Below, piece after piece: positions 26,175 through 34,121 of a DNA stretch of 64,000 nt. Positions within the stretch are counted from its first letter, which is position 1; the number at the start of each line of letters is the position of its first letter. Both the position numbers and the translations under genes were made by a program. This DNA comes from Micromonospora sp. NBC_01699 (GTDB taxonomy: Bacteria > Actinomycetota > Actinomycetes > Mycobacteriales > Micromonosporaceae), in assembly GCF_036250065.1 (NCBI RefSeq), contig NZ_CP109199.1, positions 930,001-994,000 on the forward strand, given 5' to 3'. The notes under the pieces are model-generated. The model saw nothing but the letters and a program-made list of their open reading frames with translations. It was not told where the DNA came from and ran no database searches.

Positions 26175-27398
26175 ATGCGTAACCGTTTCCGCCCACCGCC
26201 GCCCGGCGTTTCCGGTCTGACGCTGCTGCCCGGTGTCTCCCGCCGGACCCTGCTGCACGGTGCCGCCGGCTCGGCGGCGCTGCTCGCCGCCGGTGGCGCG
26301 CTCAGCGCCTGCGGCACCAAGGGCGCGCAGCAGACCGAGGCCGGCTGTGTCAGCGAGGACCTTTCCGGCAGCGAGAAGACGCTCGCCTTCTCCAACTGGC
26401 CGCAGTATCTCGACGTTGACGAGGCCGACGAGTCGAAGCGGCCCACCCTCGACGCGTTCCAGGCCAAGTCCGGCATAAAGGTCACGTACACCGAGGACAT
26501 CAACGACAACAATGAGTTCTTCGGCAAGGTGCAGAACCAGCTTGCCGCCTGCCAGTCGACCGGGCGCGACATCATCGTGCTCACCGACTGGATGGCCGCC
26601 CGGGTGATCCGGCTCGGCTGGGTGCAGAAGCTGGACAAGACCAAGCTGCCCAACGTCGAGAAGAACCTGCTCGCCTCTCTGCGCGGGCGCTCCTTCGACC
26701 CGAACAACGAGTACGCCCTGCCGTGGCAGTCCGGCCTGTCCGGGCTCGCCTACAACGGCAGTGTCACCAAGGAGATCCGTACGGTCGACGAACTGCTCAC
26801 CCGGCCCGACCTCAAGGGCAAGGTGACCGCGTTGAGCGAGATGCGCGACACCATGGGCCTGTTGTTGCAGTCCAACGGGCACGACCCGGCGAAGTTCACC
26901 GACGCCCAGTTCGACGACGCGCTGGCCAAGTTGCAGAAGGCCGTCGACAGCGGGCAGATCCGCCGGTTCACCGGCAACGACTACGCGCCCGAGCTGGCCA
27001 AGGGTGACGTGGCGGCGTGCATCGGCTGGTCCGGTGACGTCATCCAGCTCTCGGCCGAGAACGACAAAATCCAGTTCGTGGCGCCGGACTCGGGCGTGAT
27101 GCTCTTTTCCGACAACATGGAGGTGCCGAACAAGGCGACCCACAGGGGCAACGCCGAGGCACTGATCGACTACTACTACGACCCGGCCGTGGCCGCCCAG
27201 GTCGCCGCGTACGTCAACTACATCTGCCCGGTCGAGGGTGCCCAGGCGGAGATGGAGAAGATCGACCCGGAGCTGGCCGCCAACCCGCTGATCTTCCCGG
27301 ACGCGGCGCTGCTGGCCAAGGCGAAGGTCTTCATGGCGCTGACCGAGGCCCAGGAACGTGCCTACGAGGGCAAGTTCCAGCAGGTCATCGGCGCGTAA
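26175..27398 (+). CDS. potD: Polyamine ABC transporter substrate-binding lipoprotein (PotD-like)
   Basis: This 407-residue exported binding protein has a twin-arginine motif SRRTLL (22-27), a hydrophobic segment and a lipobox LSAC with C46 as the lipidated cysteine, so it is probably a Tat-exported lipoprotein. The mature part resembles PotD/PotF: LAFSNWPQYLDVDE, DIIVLTDWMAARVIRLGW, LPWQSGLSGLAYN, GDVAACIGWSGDVIQL, VMLFSDNMEVPNKATH. It delivers spermidine/putrescine-like ligands to PotABC. GAGGAG precedes the ATG. It is first gene of a five-gene run (potD, potA, potB, potC, saccharopine-dehydrogenase-like). Confidence 0.9.
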   Translation: MRNRFRPPPPGVSGLTLLPGVSRRTLLHGAAGSAALLAAGGALSACGTKGAQQTEAGCVSEDLSGSEKTLAFSNWPQYLDVDEADESKRPTLDAFQAKSGIKVTYTEDINDNNEFFGKVQNQLAACQSTGRDIIVLTDWMAARVIRLGWVQKLDKTKLPNVEKNLLASLRGRSFDPNNEYALPWQSGLSGLAYNGSVTKEIRTVDELLTRPDLKGKVTALSEMRDTMGLLLQSNGHDPAKFTDAQFDDALAKLQKAVDSGQIRRFTGNDYAPELAKGDVAACIGWSGDVIQLSAENDKIQFVAPDSGVMLFSDNMEVPNKATHRGNAEALIDYYYDPAVAAQVAAYVNYICPVEGAQAEMEKIDPELAANPLIFPDAALLAKAKVFMALTEAQERAYEGKFQQVIGA

Positions 27399-27404
27399 CC
27401 GGCG

Positions 27405-28565
27405 ATGACCAAAGAAACCACAGAACAGGCGGCCGGCGACCTGCGCCTGGTCAACGTGAGCAAGCGGTACGGCGTCTTCACCGCGGTCGACGACCTCAGT
27501 TTGACCGTGCCGCAGGGGTCGTTCTTCGCCCTGCTCGGCGCCTCCGGCTGCGGCAAGACCACCACCCTGCGCATGGTCGCCGGGCTGACCGAGCCGACCA
27601 GCGGGCAGGTGCTGCTCGGCGAGCAGGACATCAGCCGGCTGCGGCCGTACAGGCGGCCGGTCAACACGGTGTTCCAGAGCTACGCGCTCTTCCCGCACCT
27701 GGACATCTTCGAGAACGTCGCCTTCGGCCTGCGCCGCCGCAAGGTCCGCGAGGTGACTGAGCAGGTGCACCGGATGCTTGCCCTGGTGCAGCTCGGCGGC
27801 TACGCCAAGCGCCAGCCGGCGCAGCTCTCCGGCGGGCAGCAGCAGCGGGTGGCGCTGGCCCGAGCGCTGATCAACCGGCCCCAGGTGCTGCTGCTCGACG
27901 AACCACTCGGTGCGCTGGACCTCAAGCTGCGCCGGCAGATGCAGCTCGAACTCAAGCGGATCCAGACCGAGGTCGGTATCACCTTCGTGCACGTCACGCA
28001 CGACCAGGAGGAGGCCATGACGATGGCCGACACGGTCGCGGTGATGAACGCGGGGAAAATCGAACAACTGGGCGCCCCGGCCGACCTCTACGAGTTCCCG
28101 GCCACCGCGTTCGTCGCGAACTTCCTCGGCCAGTCCAACCTGCTGGCGGGCGAGGCCGCCGGGGCCGCCGGGGACGAGGTTCCGGTCGAGGCGTACGGCT
28201 CGCGTTTCTCGGTGCCCGCGGCCAGGTCACGGGTCGACCGGGGACCGGTCTACCTCGGCGTACGTCCGGAGAAGTTGCACCTGGTCGGAGCCGAGGATCC
28301 GGTCCCCGCCGGCCATCAGCAGATCAGTGGCGTGGTCAGCGACGCCGCCTATCTCGGGGTGAGCACCCAGTACCAGGTGCGCACCGGATGGGGCACCGAA
28401 CTGTCGGTCTTCGTGGCGAACAGCGGCGCCACCAGCGTGCTGCCGGTCGGCTCGGACGTGGTGGCGCACTGGCGCGGCGAACACGCCTTCCTGCTGCCCC
28501 GCGAACCCGGCGCGGCCGACCAGACCGCACCGATCCTCGACACTCCCGCCGAGCCTCCGTCATGA
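27405..28565 (+). CDS. potA: Polyamine ABC transporter ATP-binding protein
   Basis: This 386-residue ATPase energises polyamine import. Walker A is GASGCGKTT (45-53), the Q-loop lies in NTVFQSYALFPH, the signature is LSGGQQQRVALARAL, Walker B is VLLLDEPLGALD, and the H-loop is VTHDQEEAM. A C-terminal TOBE/OB regulatory domain (about 240-365) has YLGVRPEKL and YLGVSTQYQV, as in PotA. It begins 6 bases after the potD stop, and its TGA overlaps the potB ATG. Confidence 0.94.
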   Translation: MTKETTEQAAGDLRLVNVSKRYGVFTAVDDLSLTVPQGSFFALLGASGCGKTTTLRMVAGLTEPTSGQVLLGEQDISRLRPYRRPVNTVFQSYALFPHLDIFENVAFGLRRRKVREVTEQVHRMLALVQLGGYAKRQPAQLSGGQQQRVALARALINRPQVLLLDEPLGALDLKLRRQMQLELKRIQTEVGITFVHVTHDQEEAMTMADTVAVMNAGKIEQLGAPADLYEFPATAFVANFLGQSNLLAGEAAGAAGDEVPVEAYGSRFSVPAARSRVDRGPVYLGVRPEKLHLVGAEDPVPAGHQQISGVVSDAAYLGVSTQYQVRTGWGTELSVFVANSGATSVLPVGSDVVAHWRGEHAFLLPREPGAADQTAPILDTPAEPPS

Positions 28566-29407
28566 ACAGGAAGTGGCTGCCGTACCTGCTGCTGTTGCCG
28601 GGCGGGCTGTGGCTGCTGCTGTTCTTCGTCGTACCGGTGCTGCAACTCGGCGCCGCGAGCCTCTACGATCCGGCCGGCTCGCTCGCCACCGGGTACGCGA
28701 TGACCTGGGCGTTCGGCAACTACTCCGACGTGCTTGTCGCCTACTGGCCGCAGTTCGTCAGATCGTTCGCGTACGCCGGCATCGCCACCGTGCTCGCGAT
28801 TCTGCTCGGCTACCCGCTGGCGTACGCGATAGCGCAGCGCGCCGGGCGGTGGCGCAACCTGCTGCTGGTCTGCGTCATCGCGCCGATGTTCACCAGTTTC
28901 CTGGTCCGCACCCTGGCCTGGAAGACCATCCTGTCCGACAACGGTGCCCTGGTCGGGCTGCTGCGCGACCTGCACCTGCTCGGCGCCGACGGGCGGCTGT
29001 TGGCCACCCCGTTCGCGGTGGTGCTCGGGCTGACGTACAACTTCCTGCCGTTCCTGGTGCTGCCGCTCTACGCCAGCCTGGAACGGCTCGACGGTCGGCT
29101 GCTGGAGGCGGCGAAGGACCTGTACGCGGGCCCGGTACGCACCTTCCGTACCGTTGTGCTGCCGCTGTCCATGCCCGGACTGGTCGCCGGCACCCTGCTC
29201 TTCTTCATCCCCGCCAGCGGCGACTACATCAACGCCGAACTGCTCGGTACGCCGAACGAGTACATGATCGGCAACGTGATCGACTCCGCGTTCCTGGTCC
29301 GGCTCGACTATCCGCAGGGCGCGGCCCTCTCCTTCCTGCTGATGGCGGCGATCCTGGCGATCGTCTTCGTCTACCTGCGCCGCTCCGGCACCGAGGAGAT
29401 GATCTGA
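28562..29407 (+). CDS. potB: Polyamine ABC transporter permease (PotB-like)
   Basis: This 281-residue inner-membrane permease has about six helices, the first at LPYLLLLPGGLWLLLFFVV. The coupling-helix motif EAAKDLYAGPVRTFRTVVLPLSMPGLVAG contacts PotA. The ATG at 28562 overlaps the potA stop by 4 bases (ATGA); the frame continues further upstream but the family N-terminus begins here. Confidence 0.92.
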   Translation: MNRKWLPYLLLLPGGLWLLLFFVVPVLQLGAASLYDPAGSLATGYAMTWAFGNYSDVLVAYWPQFVRSFAYAGIATVLAILLGYPLAYAIAQRAGRWRNLLLVCVIAPMFTSFLVRTLAWKTILSDNGALVGLLRDLHLLGADGRLLATPFAVVLGLTYNFLPFLVLPLYASLERLDGRLLEAAKDLYAGPVRTFRTVVLPLSMPGLVAGTLLFFIPASGDYINAELLGTPNEYMIGNVIDSAFLVRLDYPQGAALSFLLMAAILAIVFVYLRRSGTEEMI

Positions 29408-29408
29408 C

Positions 29409-30209
29409 ATGGGTCACCGGATCGGGCGCTGGGTCGCGGACCACTGGGTGATGGTGGTCGCGCTGGTCGTACTCGGTTATCTGTCCCTGCCGATCGCGGT
29501 GGTCGGGGCGCTGTCGTTCAACCGCCCGTCGAGCCGGGTGTCGTACGACTTCAACGAGTTCACGCTCGACAACTGGGCCAACCCGTGCGGCCCGGCCGAC
29601 CTGTGCGCCGCCGTCGCCCGCAGCGCGCAGATCGGGTTCCTGGCCACCGTCGTCGCCACCGTGATCGGCACGCTGATGGCGTTCGCCCTGGTCCGGCACC
29701 GGTTCCGGGGCCGGGGGGTGGTGAACCTGCTGGTCTTCCTGCCGATGGCCAGCCCCGAACTGGTGATGGGGACCTCGCTGCTGGCCCTGTTCGTGGCCGG
29801 CGGGGTGCCGCTCGGCTTCTGGACCGTGCTGATCGCACACGTCATGTTCTGCGTCTCGTTCGTGGTCGTCACCGTCAAGGCCCGGCTCGCCGGCATGGAC
29901 AGCCGGCTCGAAGAGGCAGCGATGGACCTGTACGCCAACGAGTGGCAGACGTTCCGCCGGATCACCCTGCCGCTGGTGCTGCCCGGCATCGTCGCCGCCG
30001 CCCTGTTGGCGTTCTCGCTCTCGTTCGACGACTTCATCATCACGAACTTCAACTCCGGCACCACCGTCACCTTCCCCATGTACGTCTGGGGCGCCGCCCA
30101 GCGTGGTATCCCACCGCAGGTCAACGTGATCGGCACGGCGATGTTCGCGATCGCCGTACTGCTGGTGCTCGGTGGCTCGGTCGGGCGGCGGCTGCGGGTA
30201 CGGCGCTGA
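29409..30209 (+). CDS. potC: Polyamine ABC transporter permease (PotC-like)
   Basis: This 266-residue second permease pairs with PotB. Six hydrophobic segments are seen, with the coupling motif EEAAMDLYANEWQTFRRITLPLVLPGIVAA and the PotC-type SFDDFIITNFNSGTTVTFPMYVWG. One base separates the potB stop from its ATG. Confidence 0.92.
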   Translation: MGHRIGRWVADHWVMVVALVVLGYLSLPIAVVGALSFNRPSSRVSYDFNEFTLDNWANPCGPADLCAAVARSAQIGFLATVVATVIGTLMAFALVRHRFRGRGVVNLLVFLPMASPELVMGTSLLALFVAGGVPLGFWTVLIAHVMFCVSFVVVTVKARLAGMDSRLEEAAMDLYANEWQTFRRITLPLVLPGIVAAALLAFSLSFDDFIITNFNSGTTVTFPMYVWGAAQRGIPPQVNVIGTAMFAIAVLLVLGGSVGRRLRVRR

Positions 30210-30235
30210 CCATCCGTACCCGGAAAGGGTTTTTC

Positions 30236-31435
30236 ATGCGCATCCTCCTCCTTGGCGCCGGCGGGGTCGGCTCCGCCGCTGCCGCGATAGCCGACCGCCG
30301 CGACTTCTTCGACCTCTGCGTCGTCGCCGACTACGACCCGGCTCGCGCCGAACGCGCGGTGGCCGGACGGCCCCGCTTCGTCGCCGCCACCGTCGACGCC
30401 TCGAACGCCGACGCGGTCGCCGCCCTCTGCCGCGAACATCGGATCACGCACGTGCTCAACGCCGTCGACCCGCGCTTCGTCATGCCGATCTTCTCCGGCG
30501 CGCTGGCGGCCGGCGCCGACTACCTCGACATGGCGATGTCGCTGTCCACTCCGCACCCCGACCGTCCCCATGCCGAATGCGGGGTCAAGCTCGGCGACGA
30601 CCAGTTCGCGATGGCCGAGAAATGGTCCGAGGCGGGCCGGTTGGCGCTGCTCGGCATCGGCGTCGAACCGGGCCTGTCCGACATTTTCGCCCGCTACGCC
30701 GCCGACGAACTCTTCTCCGACATCGACGAGATCGGCGTACGCGACGGCGCGAACCTGACCGTCGACGGCTACGACTTCGCCCCGTCGTTCTCCATCTGGA
30801 CCACCATCGAGGAGTGCCTCAACCCGCCGGTGATCTGGGAGGCCGACCGGGGCTGGTACACCACCGAACCGTTCGCCGAACCGGAGATGTTCGACTTCCC
30901 CGAGGGCATCGGCCCGGTCGAGTGCGTGCACGTGGAACACGAGGAGGTGCTGCTCATCCCGCGCTGGGTCCCGGCCCGCAAGGTCACCTTCAAGTACGGG
31001 CTCGGCGCCGAGTTCATCGACGTGCTGCGTACGCTGCACAAACTCGGCCTCGACTCGACCAGCCCGGTATCGGTGCGGGGTGCCCGGGTCTCGCCGAGGG
31101 ACGTGGTCGCCGCCTGCCTGCCCGACCCGGCCAGCCTCGGTGACCGGATGCGCGGCAAGACCTGCGCCGGCACCTGGATCACCGGCACCGGTAAGGACGG
31201 CAAACCCCGCCGCAGCTACCTCTACCACGTGGTCGACAACGAATGGTCGATGGCCGAGTACGGCCACCAGGCCGTCGTCTGGCAGACCGCCATCAACCCG
31301 GTGATCGCCCTCGAACTGCTCGCCAGCGAAATGTGGAGCGGCGTCGGCGTACTCGGCCCCGAGGCGTTACCACCCAAGCCGTTCCTCAACCTCCTCACCG
31401 CGTACGGGTCCCCCTGGAGCATCGAAGACCGCTAA
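30236..31435 (+). CDS. Saccharopine-dehydrogenase-family oxidoreductase
   Basis: This is a 399-residue NAD(P)-dependent enzyme. The N-terminal Rossmann motif is MRILLLGAGGVGSAAAAIA. HVLNAVDPRFVMPIFSGAL and GVEPGLSDIFARYAADEL follow. The C-terminus PKPFLNLLTAYGSPW resembles the end of carboxy(nor)spermidine dehydrogenases as well as lysine dehydrogenases. Length and ending fit the carboxyspermidine dehydrogenase branch, but no carboxyspermidine decarboxylase is nearby. Being last in the pot operon (26 bp after potC, AAAGGG before the ATG), it probably works on the imported polyamine or a product. The actual reaction is not settled by sequence. Confidence 0.75.
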   Translation: MRILLLGAGGVGSAAAAIADRRDFFDLCVVADYDPARAERAVAGRPRFVAATVDASNADAVAALCREHRITHVLNAVDPRFVMPIFSGALAAGADYLDMAMSLSTPHPDRPHAECGVKLGDDQFAMAEKWSEAGRLALLGIGVEPGLSDIFARYAADELFSDIDEIGVRDGANLTVDGYDFAPSFSIWTTIEECLNPPVIWEADRGWYTTEPFAEPEMFDFPEGIGPVECVHVEHEEVLLIPRWVPARKVTFKYGLGAEFIDVLRTLHKLGLDSTSPVSVRGARVSPRDVVAACLPDPASLGDRMRGKTCAGTWITGTGKDGKPRRSYLYHVVDNEWSMAEYGHQAVVWQTAINPVIALELLASEMWSGVGVLGPEALPPKPFLNLLTAYGSPWSIEDR

Positions 31436-31437
31436 CC

Positions 31438-31746
31438 CGTCCCACCCCCACCCTCCCCGCCCTCCCACCCCGCGCCCTCCCCTCCCTCCCCGCCCCCTCC
31501 CCCCCTTCCCCCGCCGATCTTGCAGTTGTGGTGGCTCACAAAGGCCTCGAATCCGGCATCCTGGGCGCCACAACTGCAAGATCGGCGGGGAGGGCGGGGA
31601 GGGCGGGGAGGGTGAGGGAGGGTGAGGGAGGGCGGGGGCGGGGGCGGGGGCGGGGTGTAGCAGGTGTTTGGTTGATCAGGGGGTTTTCCACAGGTGGGGT
31701 GGTTGTCCACAGGGGAGGGGGTGGAGGTGGTTAGGGCGGGGGAGGG
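31438..31746. repeat. Composite element 3: C-tract, inverted repeat, G-tract
   Basis: The whole 311-bp gap before the DUF559 gene is this element. A C-rich stretch (31438-31508) leads to a perfect 23-bp inverted repeat (31509-31531 and 31568-31590, 36-nt loop). A long G-rich stretch follows to 31746. Its arm contains CGCCGATCTTGCAGTTGTGG, identical to the left arm of element 4 at 32677. Confidence 0.9.
31684..31711 (+). other. Two DnaA-box-like 9-mers
   Basis: TTTTCCACA (31684-31692) and TTGTCCACA (31703-31711) lie in the same orientation 19 bp apart. TTGTCCACA equals the preferred actinobacterial DnaA box; the first differs by one base. They sit in the G-rich arm of element 3, just before the DUF559 gene. 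With only two boxes this is not an origin. Confidence 0.45.
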
Positions 31747-32619
31747 GTGGTCAGTGTTGCTTGGGTGGAGATTGAGGGGACGTTTCGCTATCCGGAGTTG
31801 CGTACCGCTGGCATGTCGCGGGCGGTGGTCCGGCATCGGGTCGCGCGCGGTGATTTGCGACGGGTGACCCGGGGTATTTACGTCCCGGACCCGGGCCGGC
31901 TGGACCTGTTGCGGGCGGTGTTCCGGCGGCTTCCCATCGGGGCGGTGCTCGGCTACCAGTCCGCTGCCGCATTACACGGATTCGGGATGTCGGCTCCGGA
32001 GGCGATTCACGTGATCGTACCGGCGGGTGTGGCGGTGCCCAGGATTCAGGGCGTCATCGCGCACGAGGCGGTGCTGCCGGTGATCGGGCCGGTTGAACTG
32101 GCCGGCGTGCCCTGCGTACCGGCTGCCCGGTGTGCGATCGACCTGGCGCGGCAGTTGCGTCGGATGGATGCCCTGCCACTACTCGACGCCGTACTCCGTT
32201 CCGGCGCCTGCCGTACCGAGGAGTTGCGTGCCGAGGTGGGGCTGCATGGCGGGCTGCGGGGGGTGTGCCAGGCGCGGAGCCTGGTGTCGATCGCTGACTC
32301 TCGCGCGGAATGCAGGCAGGAAAGCCAACTGCGCCTGGTGCTGATCGACGCGGGGCTGCCGGTGCCGGAGCCGCAGATCTGGGTGTTGGACCGGTACGGT
32401 TCGCCGACCTACCGGCTGGACCTGGGCTACCGGGAGCGCCGGGTTGGCCTGGAGTACGACGGCGCATCCCACCTCGACCGCAACCGGCTCCGATACGACC
32501 GCGCCCGGATGAACTGGCTCGCCGCCAACCGTTGGAAGATGCGCTACTTCACCGCCCACGACCTCTACCGCCGCCCCGCCCACATAGCCGCCACAGTCCG
32601 CGCCGCCCTCCACCCCTAA
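31747..32619 (+). CDS. AbiEi-like HTH plus DUF559 nuclease-fold protein
   Basis: This is a 290-residue protein. The N-terminal winged helix (about 15-48, ELRTAGMSRAVVRHRVARGD, then RVTRGIYV) resembles AbiEi-type antitoxin and transcription-regulator modules. The C-terminal DUF559/Vsr-like PD-(D/E)xK fold has YRLDLGYRERRVGLEYDG then a basic helix and YFTAHDL; D and E residues in RLDLGY/GLEYDG match catalytic positions. Function is unknown; such genes are multicopy in Micromonosporaceae. It stands alone between two related palindromic elements inside the polyamine block, which suggests an inserted cassette. The GTG at 31747 has a poorly spaced GGGGAGG, so the N-terminus is uncertain. Confidence 0.7.
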   Translation: MVSVAWVEIEGTFRYPELRTAGMSRAVVRHRVARGDLRRVTRGIYVPDPGRLDLLRAVFRRLPIGAVLGYQSAAALHGFGMSAPEAIHVIVPAGVAVPRIQGVIAHEAVLPVIGPVELAGVPCVPAARCAIDLARQLRRMDALPLLDAVLRSGACRTEELRAEVGLHGGLRGVCQARSLVSIADSRAECRQESQLRLVLIDAGLPVPEPQIWVLDRYGSPTYRLDLGYRERRVGLEYDGASHLDRNRLRYDRARMNWLAANRWKMRYFTAHDLYRRPAHIAATVRAALHP

Positions 32620-32808
32620 CTCGCCCTCGCCCTCGCCCCACCCCCACCCCACCCCCGCCCCACCCCCGCCAAGCGTCGCCGATCTTGCAGTTGTGGCGCC
32701 CGATCCATCCCTTTTGTGGTTTGTGTACACGACCACAACTGCAAGATCGACGCGGAGAGCGGGGTGGGGAGCGGGGAGCGGGGTGGGGAGCGGGGAGTGG
32801 GGAGCGGG
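32620..32808. repeat. Composite element 4: C-tract, inverted repeat, G-tract
   Basis: C-rich DNA (to 32672) precedes an inverted repeat with perfect 16-bp arms (32681-32696 and 32733-32748). The arms extend with a bulge to 32673 and 32753 around a 36-nt loop. G-rich DNA then runs into the gabT stop. It lies between convergent genes. The left arm is identical over 20 bases to element 3. Confidence 0.9.
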
Positions 32809-34116
32809 TTAGGGGGTGGTGGTGAGGGCTGTTTCTAGGAGGTTGAGGGCGTGGAGGAGGGTGGGGGTGTCGATTACCAGTGGGGGGAGGAAGCGGAGGA
32901 CGTTGCCGTAGGTGCCGCAGGTGAGGGTGAGTAGGCCCAGGCGGTGGCAGGCGGCTGAGATGGCGGCGGTGGTGGCGGGGTCGGGGGTGAGGGTGTTCGG
33001 GAGGACCAGTTCCACGGCGAGCATGGCGCCTCGGCCGCGTACCTCGGCGATCCTGGGGTCCTGGGCCGCCAGGGCGTGCAGGCGGGGGAGCATGGTGGCT
33101 TCGATGTGACGGGCGGCGGTGCGGAGGTCCAGTTCGTGCATGGTTTCGATGGCGGCCAGTGCGGCGGCGCAGGCGATCGGGTTGCCGCCGTAGGTCCCGC
33201 CGAGGCCGCCGATGTGTACGGCGTCCATCAGTTCGGCGCGACCGGTGACTGCGGCGAGCGGTAGTCCGCCGGCGATCCCCTTCGCGAGGGTGATCAGGTC
33301 CGGCTCGACGCCCTCGTGGTCCAGGGCGAACCAGTCGCCGGTGCGGCAGAAGCCGGTCTGGATCTCGTCGGCGACGAAGACCACCCCGGCGGCCGTCGCC
33401 CACTCCCGCAGCGCGGGCAGGAAACCCGGAGCCGGTACGACAAAGCCGCCCTCGCCCTGGATCGGTTCGATCAGTAGCGCGGCGACGTTGTCCGCCCCGA
33501 CCTGCTTCTCGATCAGCTCGATCGCGTTGGCCGCCGCAACCGCACCGGTCAACCCGCCGTCGCGCAGCGGGTACGACATCGGCACCCGGTAGATCTCCCC
33601 GGCGAACGGGCCGAATCGGTGCTTGTACGGCATGTTCTTCGCGGTCAACGCCATCGTCAGGTTGGTTCGGCCGTGGTAGGCGTGGTCGAAGACCACCACG
33701 GCCGGTCGGCCGGTGGCGTGGCGGGCGATCTTGACGGCGTTCTCCACCGCCTCCGCGCCGGAGTTGAACAGTGCCGACCGCTTCTCGTACGTGCCGGGGG
33801 TGAGGGTGTTGAGCTGCTCGCAGACGGCCACGTACGACTCGTACGGTGCGACCATGAAGCAGGTGTGGGTGAACCGTTCGGCCTGCTCGCGGATGGCGGC
33901 GACGACCCGTGGGGCGGAGTTGCCGACGTTGGTGACCGCGATTCCGGCGGCGAAGTCGATCCACTCCCGGCCGTCGACGTCGACGATGGTGCCGCCGCTG
34001 GCGTGGTCGACGTAGGAGGGGATGACGCTGCCGACGCCACGGGCGACCGCGCCGACCCGTCGCTTGTGCAGTTCCTCGGAGCTGGTTGCCGATGCGGGGC
34101 GGGCTGTGTCGGTCAT
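32809..34116 (-). CDS. gabT: 4-aminobutyrate aminotransferase
   Basis: This 435-residue class III PLP transaminase converts GABA plus 2-oxoglutarate to succinate semialdehyde plus glutamate (EC 2.6.1.19). Motifs: DFAAGIAVTNVGN, ALFNSGAEAVENAVKIAR, FDHAYHGRTNLTMALTAKNMPYK, LIEPIQGEGGFVVPA, VADEIQTGFCRTG, and the PLP lysine in LAKGIAGGLPLAAV. It lies 5 bp downstream of an aldehyde dehydrogenase on the same strand, forming an aminobutyraldehyde-to-GABA-to-semialdehyde pair. The last codons lie in the G-rich tract of element 4. Confidence 0.93.
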   Translation of the reverse strand: MTDTARPASATSSEELHKRRVGAVARGVGSVIPSYVDHASGGTIVDVDGREWIDFAAGIAVTNVGNSAPRVVAAIREQAERFTHTCFMVAPYESYVAVCEQLNTLTPGTYEKRSALFNSGAEAVENAVKIARHATGRPAVVVFDHAYHGRTNLTMALTAKNMPYKHRFGPFAGEIYRVPMSYPLRDGGLTGAVAAANAIELIEKQVGADNVAALLIEPIQGEGGFVVPAPGFLPALREWATAAGVVFVADEIQTGFCRTGDWFALDHEGVEPDLITLAKGIAGGLPLAAVTGRAELMDAVHIGGLGGTYGGNPIACAAALAAIETMHELDLRTAARHIEATMLPRLHALAAQDPRIAEVRGRGAMLAVELVLPNTLTPDPATTAAISAACHRLGLLTLTCGTYGNVLRFLPPLVIDTPTLLHALNLLETALTTTP

Positions 34117-34121
34117 CGGGG

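Noticed and set aside
31684-31711. Replication origin
   Set aside because: Only two DnaA-like boxes and no dnaA, dnaN or AT-rich unwinding region are present.
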